This document shows positions 46,505 to 55,700 of a stretch of DNA of 64,000 nt, one piece after another. A program made the position numbers and the translations under genes. Below the pieces are notes generated by a model. The model saw only the letters and a program-made list of their open reading frames with translations. It did not search any database and was not told where the DNA came from. How positions within the stretch are numbered: position 1 is the stretch's first letter; every line of letters begins with the position of its first letter. The stretch lies in assembly GCA_002868945.1 (NCBI GenBank), contig PKTX01000057.1, forward strand, positions 1 to 64,000. The letters are read 5' to 3'. Origin of the DNA: Desulfobulbaceae bacterium (lineage in GTDB: Bacteria > Desulfobacterota > Desulfobulbia > Desulfobulbales > SURF-16).

Positions 46505-47410
46505 ATGGTTGAACATGCTGCCAAGGTGCGTCACGATTTTTTACGCCATGACATGCAGTTTCCCCATGTCTGGTGTCCGGGCTGCGGTCTGGGCATTGTT
46601 TTGGGGGCCCTGATTCGGGCCACGGCTGATCTTGATATTCCCCAGGATGAGCTGGTGTTGGCCTCCGGTATCGGCTGCACGGGCCGGATGCCCGCCTATG
46701 TTGACTTTAACACCCTGCACACCACCCATGGCCGGTCCCTGACCTTTGCCACCGGTATCAAACTGGCAAACCCCGGCCTCACCGTCCTGACCGTGATGGG
46801 TGACGGCGACGCCACGGCCATCGGCGGCAACCACTTCATCCATGCGGCCCGCCGGAATCTCAACATGACCGCCATTATTGTCAATAATCGTATCTATGGC
46901 ATGACCGGCGGCCAGTATTCACCGACCACGCCCTATGGTGACAAGGCCACCACCGCGATGTACGGCAATATCGAGCATGCCTTTAATATTGCCGAACTGG
47001 CCGTAACGGCCGGGGCCTCCTTTGTGGCCCGTGGCACCGTGCACCATGTGCCCCAGCTTGATACGTTGATCAAAAAGGGTATCAGGAAAAAGGGTTTTGC
47101 CGTTATTGAGGTGATCTCAAACTGCCATACCTATTACGGGCGCCAGAATAACATGCCCGATCCGGTTGCTCATCAACTGTGGATGAAGGAGAATGCCGTC
47201 AGCGTCGGCAAGGCAGCCAAGATGAGTGCTGAGGAGATGGCCGGCAAATTCAGTATCGGTGTGCTGGCCGATGTTGATAAGCCCTTTTATTCGGAGGAGT
47301 ACGCCAAGATCAGACAGCGGGCCTGCGACGAGGTTGCCCCGGATGTGGACGAGGCGGAGATCAAGTGTGAACCGGATCGTTCCGATGAATTTATCAGCGG
47401 CAGCCGTTAG
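46505..47410 (+). CDS. korB: 2-oxoacid:ferredoxin oxidoreductase beta subunit
   Basis: This 301-residue TPP-binding subunit has HVWCPGCGLGIVLGAL, the TPP motif GDGDATAIGGNH with VNNRIYGMTGGQ, and ISNCHTYYGRQN near the end. It follows korA by 88 bp. Confidence 0.93.
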   Translation: MVEHAAKVRHDFLRHDMQFPHVWCPGCGLGIVLGALIRATADLDIPQDELVLASGIGCTGRMPAYVDFNTLHTTHGRSLTFATGIKLANPGLTVLTVMGDGDATAIGGNHFIHAARRNLNMTAIIVNNRIYGMTGGQYSPTTPYGDKATTAMYGNIEHAFNIAELAVTAGASFVARGTVHHVPQLDTLIKKGIRKKGFAVIEVISNCHTYYGRQNNMPDPVAHQLWMKENAVSVGKAAKMSAEEMAGKFSIGVLADVDKPFYSEEYAKIRQRACDEVAPDVDEAEIKCEPDRSDEFISGSR

Positions 47411-47534
47411 CAGCCCGGTGAAAAAAACGTAGCGAACCCGGCCGAGACAAGAAACAGGAGGGTGAAAATGGACGCCCGGAGGAGGGACGGGTGCCTGCGG
47501 CACTCCGAAACAACCTGTTTCTAGGACACCAATT
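47411..47534. repeat. Worn repeat between korB and korC
   Basis: Begins CAGCCCGGTGAAAAAAACGTAGCGA, like the end of the element at 49427, and contains GGTGCCTGCGGCACTCCG, a remnant of the shared cassette. No second end is visible. Confidence 0.5.
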
Positions 47535-47551
47535 GCGAGTTAAGGAGAGAG

Positions 47552-48148
47552 ATGGAAAAGGATCGGTATGAGATGCGTTTCGGCGGCTCCGGCGGCCAGG
47601 GTGTCATCACGGCGGCGGTGATCATGGCCGAGGCGGCCGGTGTCTATGACGGGTATCACGTCTGCCAGACCCAGAGCTACGGGCCCCAGTCACGGGGCGG
47701 TAATTCCAAGGCGGAGCTGGTTATCAGTCGTCGGGAAATTGATTATCCCAAGGTGATCAAAATGGACTGTCTGCTGGCCATGAACCAGGCGGCCCTGGAC
47801 GATTATTTCTATGACTTTGAGCCAAACGGCCTGCTGGTGGTGGATGCCACCTTTGTTGAGCAGACCCCCACCAGTCGGACCATTTCCCTGCCCTTTACGG
47901 CCATGGCCAGGGAGCTTGGCAAGGAGCTGGTGGCCAATATCATTGCCGTGGGCGCGGTGGCCAGGCTGTGCGGCAAGGTTTCCCTGGAGAGCGTCGAAAA
48001 GGCGGTGATTGCCAGGGTGCCGGCCAAGTTTCGCGAACTCAATGAACAGGCCTTGATTGCCGGTATCAAGGCCGCCGAGGAGGTGGATCTCGACAGACTG
48101 CCTCGTTCCATTCCCCTTGAGGATGTGTATGGCGATCCCACCGGTTAG
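47552..48148 (+). CDS. korC: 2-oxoacid:ferredoxin oxidoreductase gamma subunit
   Basis: This 198-residue subunit starts with FGGSGGQGVITAAVIMAEAA and continues QSYGPQSRGGNSKAELVIS, both diagnostic for the gamma subunit. AAGGAG lies 6 bp before the ATG. It is the last gene of korDABC. Confidence 0.95.
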   Translation: MEKDRYEMRFGGSGGQGVITAAVIMAEAAGVYDGYHVCQTQSYGPQSRGGNSKAELVISRREIDYPKVIKMDCLLAMNQAALDDYFYDFEPNGLLVVDATFVEQTPTSRTISLPFTAMARELGKELVANIIAVGAVARLCGKVSLESVEKAVIARVPAKFRELNEQALIAGIKAAEEVDLDRLPRSIPLEDVYGDPTG

Positions 48149-48164
48149 GCCGCAATCTCCTCTT

Positions 48165-49172
48165 TTACCATTCCGGCACCAGGGTGATGGGTTGGCCACT
48201 GCCTAATTTGACACTGTCCAGCCGGCTCAGGTTGTTGTGATCAATCATCTGCCGCAAGGTTTCCACATAGATTTCTCCCCTCTCCGAATAGTTGCGTAAG
48301 CCGGCGGCCAGATGGTAGCCGCTCAGGGGTTCCCTCCTGCTGCGCATGCGGCTGCGTATCTCCCTGAATTGCCGATAGGCCTTGTTGGTGTTGAGATTCT
48401 TGGCAAAGGCTGCCATGGAATCAAGGGGCGTGGCAAAATCGGCAATGCGATAATCCCCCATGCCGCTGCGTTGTTCGCTGGGCATCAGACCGCTGCCCCA
48501 GCGCCATTGGCCAAAAAGGGCATTACCCTCCTGGGCAAAGCGTGATGTGGCATAGCCGCTTTCGTAGGCGGCCTGACCAAGGGCCATGGAGATGGGGATA
48601 ATATCAATGCGGCGCTGCAGGGTGGTGATGTGATGTTCACGCAACTCCGCCCGGTAAGAGGGATCAATGACCCGATAGTCGATTGCCAGGCTGCGCAGCC
48701 ATTCCGCCTCGGCAGGATTGAGGGCACTCTGCCTTCTCTTGCGGATGAGCTCGTGGAGGTGGTGCCGTTCTTCACTGATTATCTCATTGACCCGCAGAAC
48801 AAGGGGCAGCATGGTTCGGTAAAACAGATCTTTTTTAAAGGAGACGCTTTCGTTGTCGGCCCAGTTGTTGTTGATGCTGGCCAGATAGATACGGGGGACG
48901 TCCACCCGACCATGGGCGAGATTGTCCATGGTAAAGCCTATCTTGTCATAAAAGTTCCAAACAGCACGGGCCGAGGAGACCTTGAGCTTTCTGGGCGGCG
49001 CCGTAAAGGGGACATGTTTGACAGGTGAGCTGAGAACGCTTTGCCCGGTGCTTTCCTCTGGGTCATCGTGGCGTTCGGGGATGCTGAGAAACAGGGCAAG
49101 CCCCAAGAGCAGGAGGCTTGTTGCCAGGCCGAACCACTGCAGAATGTACGGTGATGGTTTTATCGTGTTCAT
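48165..49172 (-). CDS. Bax-like glucosaminidase, membrane anchored
   Basis: This 335-residue protein has one N-terminal membrane anchor (YILQWFGLATSLLLLGLALF) and a periplasmic glucosaminidase domain. AAYESGYATSRFAQEGNALFG holds the catalytic Glu. It resembles the Bax family, thought to cleave peptidoglycan glycan strands. The start at 49172 puts the anchor at the N-terminus; 49238 is possible and neither has a strong ribosome-binding site. It converges on korC with a 16-bp gap. Confidence 0.86.
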   Translation of the reverse strand: MNTIKPSPYILQWFGLATSLLLLGLALFLSIPERHDDPEESTGQSVLSSPVKHVPFTAPPRKLKVSSARAVWNFYDKIGFTMDNLAHGRVDVPRIYLASINNNWADNESVSFKKDLFYRTMLPLVLRVNEIISEERHHLHELIRKRRQSALNPAEAEWLRSLAIDYRVIDPSYRAELREHHITTLQRRIDIIPISMALGQAAYESGYATSRFAQEGNALFGQWRWGSGLMPSEQRSGMGDYRIADFATPLDSMAAFAKNLNTNKAYRQFREIRSRMRSRREPLSGYHLAAGLRNYSERGEIYVETLRQMIDHNNLSRLDSVKLGSGQPITLVPEW

Positions 49173-49290
49173 AACTGCTTGCGATGGACTCTTTTCTGTT
49201 GGCTGCCGACTGTGCCGGGGTGGAGTGGGAGCAGACATTATGTATGGCGACAATTTTTGTCAAGTTTATGGCCATTTGGGATAGGAATTG

Positions 49291-49347
49291 AGGATGCAGA
49301 ATTCAGGAAACAGAAGAAAGGCTTGGAAATCAGTCGTTCCGACTTTT
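49291..49347. repeat. Short GAATTCAGGAGTC-type repeat, inverted
   Basis: AGGATGCAGAATTCAGGAAA ... AATCAGTCGTTCCGACTT is the reverse-oriented relative of 26484 and 29291. Confidence 0.6.
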
Positions 49348-49426
49348 TGTATGTTGAAAAAAAAATGGAATTTCAAAATGTTAACAAAGACGGAAGATTG
49401 ACGAGTCAAGATGGGCGGCAGACTAA

Positions 49427-49626
49427 CAGCCCGTTGAAAAAGGTAGCGAGCGAAAATGAGGCGAAAAAATGCGCGCCCGCAGGAGGTAAGGGAGCCTGCG
49501 ACACTCCGAGTACCCTTGGGGTGCAGTTTACATGGGGTTTAGGAGCATTTCGGAGTCTCGCTCCGCTCGCTTACCTGAACGAATTTTGACGACGCATCAG
49601 TAGCGCAGTAGTTTTTCAACGGGCTG
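49427..49626. repeat. 200-bp element with CAGCCCGTTGAAAAA ends
   Basis: Terminal inverted repeats CAGCCCGTTGAAAAA and TTTTTCAACGGGCTG bound a stretch without a gene. Inside are the same two cassettes as in other repeat families: GGTAAGGGAGCC...ACTCCG and CGGAGTCTCGC...GCTTACC. The right end touches the recO stop codon. With the repeat at 49291 it fills the gap 49173-49626. Confidence 0.8.
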
Positions 49627-50379
49627 CTAAGGGAAGGGCAGCTCTTTCCAGGAGAGGATGTCCCGCTGCAGGAGAAAGTTGTTGTGGGTTTGAAAGAGGG
49701 CCATGGCCTCTTGCAGCGATTGTTTGCTGAAGTGCAGACGCGACCATTTGTCAACGGGGAGACCGCGTGCCTTTTCCAGCAGCCTGATGGTGCCCAGCGA
49801 CAGAACAAGGGTGCTGTTGCCGACAGGCGCCGTTGCACAGCGGCCGCAGATGACGCCGTTGCGGGGTGGCGAAAAGGTGTAGGCCTGACCGGCGCTTACC
49901 TCTGTGCCGCACTGGCAACAGGTGGAAAGGTTGAGGTGAAAGCCGAGCAGGGTGAGCAGGTGGAGTTGAAAGAGCAGCAGGGAGGGGAGCGGCGCCTTGC
50001 CGTTTAGTTTGTCGTAGGTCCAGCAGAGAAGGTGGAAGATGTTCTCGTCTTGATCATGCTCGACTGTCCAGTTGAGGATGAGTTCACTGGCCAGGGTGGC
50101 ACAGACAAAAGATCTGTAGTTGCTGCGTAGGTTTGGAAAGGGATTGCGTAGCTCTGCCTCGTCTATGCGCATCAGCGACGAGACCTTGTTGTCGGCAAAG
50201 AGGATATGGAGATGGTTGAAGAGCTCCAGTTTGCCGACAAAACGTTTCTTGCTTCTTTTGGCGCCCTTGGCAATGGCGGTTATCTTGCCGAAATCAGCAG
50301 TGAAAAACGTTATTATCTTGTCCGATTCGCCATGGTCGAAGATCTTCAGAACCACGGCCTCGGTTTCGTGATGGGCCAT
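49627..50379 (-). CDS. recO: DNA repair protein RecO
   Basis: This 250-residue protein has the N-terminal OB fold (TEAVVLKIFDHGESDKIITFFTADFGK) and a zinc-finger pair, CCQCG and CGRC. It loads RecA on gapped DNA with RecF/RecR. It lies 2 bp downstream of the RodZ-like gene. The stop codon directly abuts a repeat element. Confidence 0.93.
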   Translation of the reverse strand: MAHHETEAVVLKIFDHGESDKIITFFTADFGKITAIAKGAKRSKKRFVGKLELFNHLHILFADNKVSSLMRIDEAELRNPFPNLRSNYRSFVCATLASELILNWTVEHDQDENIFHLLCWTYDKLNGKAPLPSLLLFQLHLLTLLGFHLNLSTCCQCGTEVSAGQAYTFSPPRNGVICGRCATAPVGNSTLVLSLGTIRLLEKARGLPVDKWSRLHFSKQSLQEAMALFQTHNNFLLQRDILSWKELPFP

Positions 50380-50381
50380 GG

Positions 50382-51440
50382 TTAACGGTTAAGATCGGCA
50401 GGCAGGCTGATGGCAAGGGGGCCATCTGTTTCGGCAAGGGTTATGGGGGAACCGTTCAGTGTCATTTGCAGACCATCGGCCGGGGAGGCCTGGATGGTGA
50501 TCTCGCCTTGGGCCTGCCAGGAGCTCTCTTCTCCGGCCGTGAAGATATAGCGTTCGGGCTGCCGGTTGTCCTGGGCAATGGAGATTCTGGTTCGTTTGAC
50601 AAAGCGGATATGCAGCTCAACAGGCTCGGTCGCAGCCGGTTTTGCGCCGGTGGCGAGCCGGGTTTTCGCTGGGCTCGGTTTGATCGACAGGGCGGCCTCT
50701 TCTTGTGCGTCAAGAGGGGCAGCGGCTGCCGGGGGAAGGTCTGCGTTCTGTCGGGGAGCAGGGGCCGGGCTGCTCCGGGCCGTTGTGATTTTTTGAGGTG
50801 CCATGGCCTGTGGGGCCGGCTCTGTCGCTTGGGGCGGCTCAAGGCCTTCACGGGGAATCTTGCCTGGAGATTGCGGTGAGACCAGCAATGTTTCGCGGTT
50901 TTCGACGGGCTGCGGCGTCTGCCGGGACTCTGCGCTCACCTGATCGGTGCTCCGGCTCACGGCAGGCGGCCGGGCGCCGGCCGGGTCGGGGATGGAGGTG
51001 GCGTCGGACTGAAAGAAGAAATAGGTCATGACGGCCAGCACAATAATGATGGCCAGAATGAGAAAAAAGGGCCGGGAGAGGATGAGGGGCGAGGATTCCG
51101 ACATGCTCTGCACGGCCAGAAATTTCGGAACAGTGCGCTGAACGCCGCCCCACTCCTTGTCAAAGCGTTCCAGGATCTCGGCCTGGTCCAGGCCGAGATG
51201 TTCGGCATACAGTTTTATAAAACCCTTGGTGAAGGCAGTGGCCGGCAGCCGGCTTTGATCGCCCGTCTCAATGGCCTCCAGAGTGTCCTGGCGGATGCGG
51301 GTTGCCGCGGCCACCTCGGCAATGGTCTTGCCCCTTTTTTCCCGCTCCTGCTTGAGGTAGAATCCCAAGGGGTGGTTCGCATCAGCAGAGGCGGGCTCAT
51401 CGTTTGCTCCCGACCATGTTTTTTTGCTGTTTTCAGGCAT
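50382..51440 (-). CDS. RodZ-like helix-turn-helix membrane protein
   Basis: This 352-residue protein has an N-terminal HTH_25-type domain (LGFYLKQEREKRGKTIAEVA, then TAFTKGFIKLYAEHLGL). A single membrane segment (PFFLILAIIIVLAVMTYFFF), a long Pro/Ala-rich linker and a C-terminal DUF4115-like beta domain complete the RodZ plan. RodZ links MreB to the cell envelope. ATG at 51440 has GGGAAAG upstream; longer starts would fall in the adjacent repeat element. Confidence 0.88.
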   Translation of the reverse strand: MPENSKKTWSGANDEPASADANHPLGFYLKQEREKRGKTIAEVAAATRIRQDTLEAIETGDQSRLPATAFTKGFIKLYAEHLGLDQAEILERFDKEWGGVQRTVPKFLAVQSMSESSPLILSRPFFLILAIIIVLAVMTYFFFQSDATSIPDPAGARPPAVSRSTDQVSAESRQTPQPVENRETLLVSPQSPGKIPREGLEPPQATEPAPQAMAPQKITTARSSPAPAPRQNADLPPAAAAPLDAQEEAALSIKPSPAKTRLATGAKPAATEPVELHIRFVKRTRISIAQDNRQPERYIFTAGEESSWQAQGEITIQASPADGLQMTLNGSPITLAETDGPLAISLPADLNR

Positions 51441-51473
51441 AGGCTTTCCCGCGGAGTGGCGACTGTGGATATT

Positions 51474-51669
51474 TAGTGCCTGTCCAGAAATGGCCCTCTC
51501 GGAGTCTCGCAAAATCGCTTACCGGCCCGATCTCTGCGTCATGCTCGAAAAATAATGCTCGGAGGTAAGCGAAACGAAGTGGAGACTCCGATATCGAATA
51601 TATGCCTGTGCTTATTTTTCTCGCAGTCCTTGATCTCGAACGAAATGACCTATTTCTGGACAGACACGA
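51474..51669. repeat. MITE-like element, copy C with inserted cassettes
   Basis: Matches the reverse complement of 29358-29502 but is 196 bp long. Two extra segments account for the difference: CTCGGAGTCTCGC...GCTTACC at about 51498 and GGTAAGCG...GGAGACTCCG at about 51564. They are inverted relative to each other. It lies upstream of the RodZ-like gene in the 301-bp gap 51441-51741, which has no gene. Confidence 0.85.
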
Positions 51670-51741
51670 TTTAACAAGTTGGTATTTGTCCATAAATGAC
51701 CCGTGCGCCCTCAAGGCGGTGTGTACGTGGCAACGGTCATC

Positions 51742-52707
51742 CTACAGTTGTTCCTTGATATAGGAATTTTCACGCAGCAGAACGAGCCACTTGTCAAATT
51801 TTTCCTTGAGCTTCCTTTGCAGAATCAGGTCGCGGATTTCCTCGTGCACCGATTCCAGGGGGGCCTGGGTAATGATGTTGCCCGATTTGGCCGACAGGAC
51901 CTTGAAGAACTGGAAACTGTCGTTGTGCTCAATGAGTTCACTGATCTCGCCGGGCCGCAGGTCGGCCAGGCCTTCGCGCATGGCCGGCGAGAGCTCGTCA
52001 CGTTTAAAGACACCGATATCGCCGCCGTCCGCGGCTGACGGCAGCTCCGAGTAGGACTGGGCGATTTCCTGGAAGTTTTCGCCGGCCTGTACCATGCCGC
52101 GCAGCTGCCGGGCCCGGCGTCTCGCCTCCTCCTTGGAGGCGGATTTGCCGCCCGGCCCCCACTGGCAGCCGATCTGCAGGATATGCAGGCCGTCGTCTTT
52201 AGTCTGGCCATATTCGTTATGGTAATACTCTTCAATCTCTTCGTCGGTGACCACGACCTTGGAGTGGATTTCTATACTGAGCAGGCGTTGGCGCAGAATC
52301 TGACTATGTAGATTCTTCTTGTAGCCGGCCGGCGTGAGGCCGGCCTTGGCAAGTTCGGCGGTGAACTCTTCCTCCGACAGATTGTTCTGTTCCATCATCC
52401 GGTAATATTGGAGATCAACCTCTTCATCGCTTACCTCAATGCCGCGTTCCGCGGCCCGTTGTTCGATGAGTTTGCGTTCTATGAGGCCTTGGAGAATCTC
52501 TTGGCGGGCCGCGGCCAGGGTTTCGGCCCGCTGTTCAGGGGGGACCTGTTGGCGAATTCTGTCAAAATGGAGGGCGCCCTCACTGTTGAGTTCGGAGAGG
52601 GTGATCAGGCCATCATTGACCACGGCAACAACACGGTCGATAACCTCAGCCTGGGCCAGGCCTGGGAGCAGAATCAGGAAGAGAAGGGTACGAAGGAGGT
52701 ATGGCAT
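51742..52707 (-). CDS. SurA-like periplasmic peptidyl-prolyl isomerase
   Basis: This 321-residue protein has a signal peptide (LLFLILLPGLAQA) and a SurA N-terminal region (EVIDRVVAVVNDGLITLSEL). One parvulin domain follows (LHILQIG, GGDIGVFKRDELSPAMREGLADLRPGE). E. coli SurA has two parvulin units; this has one. It probably escorts outer-membrane proteins to the BAM complex. It lies 56 bp after mfd on the same strand. Confidence 0.9.
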   Translation of the reverse strand: MPYLLRTLLFLILLPGLAQAEVIDRVVAVVNDGLITLSELNSEGALHFDRIRQQVPPEQRAETLAAARQEILQGLIERKLIEQRAAERGIEVSDEEVDLQYYRMMEQNNLSEEEFTAELAKAGLTPAGYKKNLHSQILRQRLLSIEIHSKVVVTDEEIEEYYHNEYGQTKDDGLHILQIGCQWGPGGKSASKEEARRRARQLRGMVQAGENFQEIAQSYSELPSAADGGDIGVFKRDELSPAMREGLADLRPGEISELIEHNDSFQFFKVLSAKSGNIITQAPLESVHEEIRDLILQRKLKEKFDKWLVLLRENSYIKEQL

Positions 52708-52763
52708 AGGAAAATCTGTAGTTGAGAGTTTTGATTTTATACGTGATGATAGGTAGTTAGCTG

Positions 52764-55700
52764 TTATATATCATCGGCGCGCAACAGCTGCAACACTTTT
52801 TTGGCGGCAGCGAATATGGCCTCGGCACTGCGAGTCGATGTTGTTACCACCAGGCGATTGTCCGGCGTCAGCCGCATGTTGCCCTTGGAGGTGCGGACCA
52901 TAAGGAGTATCTGCTCCGGGAGCACCGGTGTTTCATCCAGGAAGGAGAAGGCCAGTGTGCCTGGACCCTGGTCAAGTTTATTGATACAAAGAGGCCGCAT
53001 GGCAATCTTAAGTTCGATAATTTCCAGGAGATTTTCCGTTGCCGCCGGGATTGCGCCGTAGCGGTCAACAAGCTCGTCGCGCAGGTCGGCAAGCTGTTCA
53101 GTTTGGCTCAGGCTGGAAATCTTGCGGTAGGCGATATAGCGCTGTTCGCCGTCCGGAATATAGGAAGAGGGGATAAGGGCGGAGAGCTGCAGGTTGATCT
53201 CCGGTTCAAAGTCGGGCAGCTCCGTGCCGGCCGTATCATCGAGGCCGCGCCTCTTGAGATCCTCCACGGTGCGCTGCAGCAAATCAAGATAGAGATCGTA
53301 ACCCACGGCGGCGATGTTGCCGCTCTGTGATTCACCCAGGATATTGCCGCCGCCGCGGATCTGCAGGTCACTCATGGCCAGCTTGAAACCACCGCCCAGC
53401 TCGTTGTAATCCATCAGGGCCCGTAGCCGCTGTTTGGCATCCTTGGAAAGACCGTCCAGTGAAGGCACCAGAAGGTAGGCATAGGCCTGCTGGCGGGAGC
53501 GGCCCACCCGACCGCGGAGCTGATAGATGCCGGCCAGCCCGAGCCGGTCGGCCCGGGTGATGATGATGGTGTTGGCATTGGGGATATCAAGGCCTGATTC
53601 AATAATGGTGGTGCAGACCAGTACATCAATGCGATGGCCGACAAAATCGACCATGATCTCCTCCAGGGTCTTGCCCGGCATCTGCCCGTGCGCCACGGCC
53701 ACCCGTGCCTCGGGCACCAGTTTCTGGAGGCGGGTGGCGATTTCATGGATGGACTGGACGCGGTTATGGACCAGAAAGACCTGGCCGCCGCGCTGCATCT
53801 CCTTGATAACCGCCTCCTTGATGACCAGGTCGTCATGGCGGGCCACAAAGGTCTTGACGCTGCGTCGATGCCGGGGAGGGGAGCTGATGACCGACAGATC
53901 GCGGACCCCGAGGAGGGAGAGCTGCAGGGTGCGGGGGATGGGGGTGGCGGTGAGGGTGAGCACATCGACGTTATGGCGCAGTTTCTTGAGCTTTTCCTTG
54001 TGGGCCACGCCAAAGCGGTGTTCTTCATCAATGATGAGCAGGCCGAGACGGTTGAACACCACATCCTTGGAGAGCAGACGGTGGGTGCCGATCACCACAT
54101 CCACCCGACCGTGGCCGGTATCGCGGATAATCTCCTTTTGTTCCTTGGTGCTGCGGAAACGGTTCAGGCTCTCCACTCGTACCGGAAAACCGCTGAAGCG
54201 CTCCCTGAAGGATTCGGCATGCTGCTCGGCCAGCACCGTGGTGGGCACCAGCACCGCCACCTGATAGCCATCCTCCACCACCTTGAAGGCGGCGCGGATG
54301 GCCACCTCGGTCTTGCCGTATCCCACATCGCCGCAGACCAGCCGGTCCATGGTGCGGGGCGAGGTGAGGTCGTCAAGGCAGCTGTTGATGGCCCCCAGCT
54401 GGCCGTCGGTCTCATCGTAGGGAAACGACTCGGTGAGTTCATGGAAGAGTTCGCCCGGCGCCGAAAAGGCGTGGCCCTCGGCCACCTGTCTCTTGGCATA
54501 GAGTTTCAGGAGATCCTGGGCTACCTTCCAGACCGCCTCCTTGACCTTGCTCTTGGTCTTGGCCCAGGCCTTGCCGCCCAGGGCGTCGATCTTCGGTTTC
54601 TTGTCGGTGAGGCCTTTATACTTGCTCACCATGTTGAGCCGGTCAATGGGCACGTAGAGCTTGTCGTTATCCTTGAACTCGATGTGGAGAAAGTCGTTGC
54701 TGACAGTGCCATGGGTCATGTTGACAATGCCCTGGTAGATGCCGATGCCGTGCGTGGCATGGACCACCAGCTCACCGGCGGCCAACTGGTCGAAACTTAC
54801 CGACTCGCCGGCAGCCGGATGTTTACGGCGGCTGCGGGGGGCGAGCTGTTTTTCGCCAAAGAGTTCTGTTTCGGAAAAGAAATGGATCTTTTCCAGGGGC
54901 AGATCAAAGCCGCGGCTCAGGGATTCCGGCAGTAAAACAACCTGATCCGCCACGGCGCCCGGCTCCGTAAGGGGCAGGTCGCGGGCCTGGACCGTCAGGC
55001 CGTGTTGGCTCAAGATGTCATGGAGGTTGCCCAGATGACGTTGCGAGCGGCAGGTAATGATCGCCTGGTGGCCCTGTTCCTGTAAGGTCTGAATGTGATC
55101 CACCAGCGGCGTGATCAGCCCCTCCTTGCGGCGCCGCAGGTCAAGATCCTGTTTGAGCAGGGTATGATTGCCGCAGGATATGGTTATGGTCTCCTGGTCG
55201 GGGCTGATAAAGTCATGGACCTGCAGCCGGCTGAAAGATGCCAATTTGTCGGCGAGTTCCTCCTCTGTGACAAAGAGGTGGGCCGGATTCAGGGCCGGCT
55301 GCCTGCCGGCCACGGCCTCGGCATGGTTGGAGTCGATCCGTTCGCGCACCAGCTGCAGCGACTGTTGTTGAGAGAGGGCGTCGATCTCAATGATCACCGT
55401 GTCGCGGCCCACCACATCGAGCACCGTATCCGTGCCCTGGTAAAAGAGGGGCAGGAAAAATTCGATACCTGGAAAGGGACAGCCTGTCCCGAGATACTCC
55501 TCTATTTTACGACTGGGCTCGGCCGCCCATTGTTCACGTTCGGCAAGCTCGGTAAAGCGTGCGGTGATCCGTAGTCTCTCATCCTCGGAGGCGGGAAAGA
55601 GGATATCGCTCACCGGCAGGATGATGGTCTCGTCGATCTCCTTGAGAGAGCGCTGGCTGATGGGGTCGAAGTAGCGAATCGACTCCACCGTGTCGCCGAA

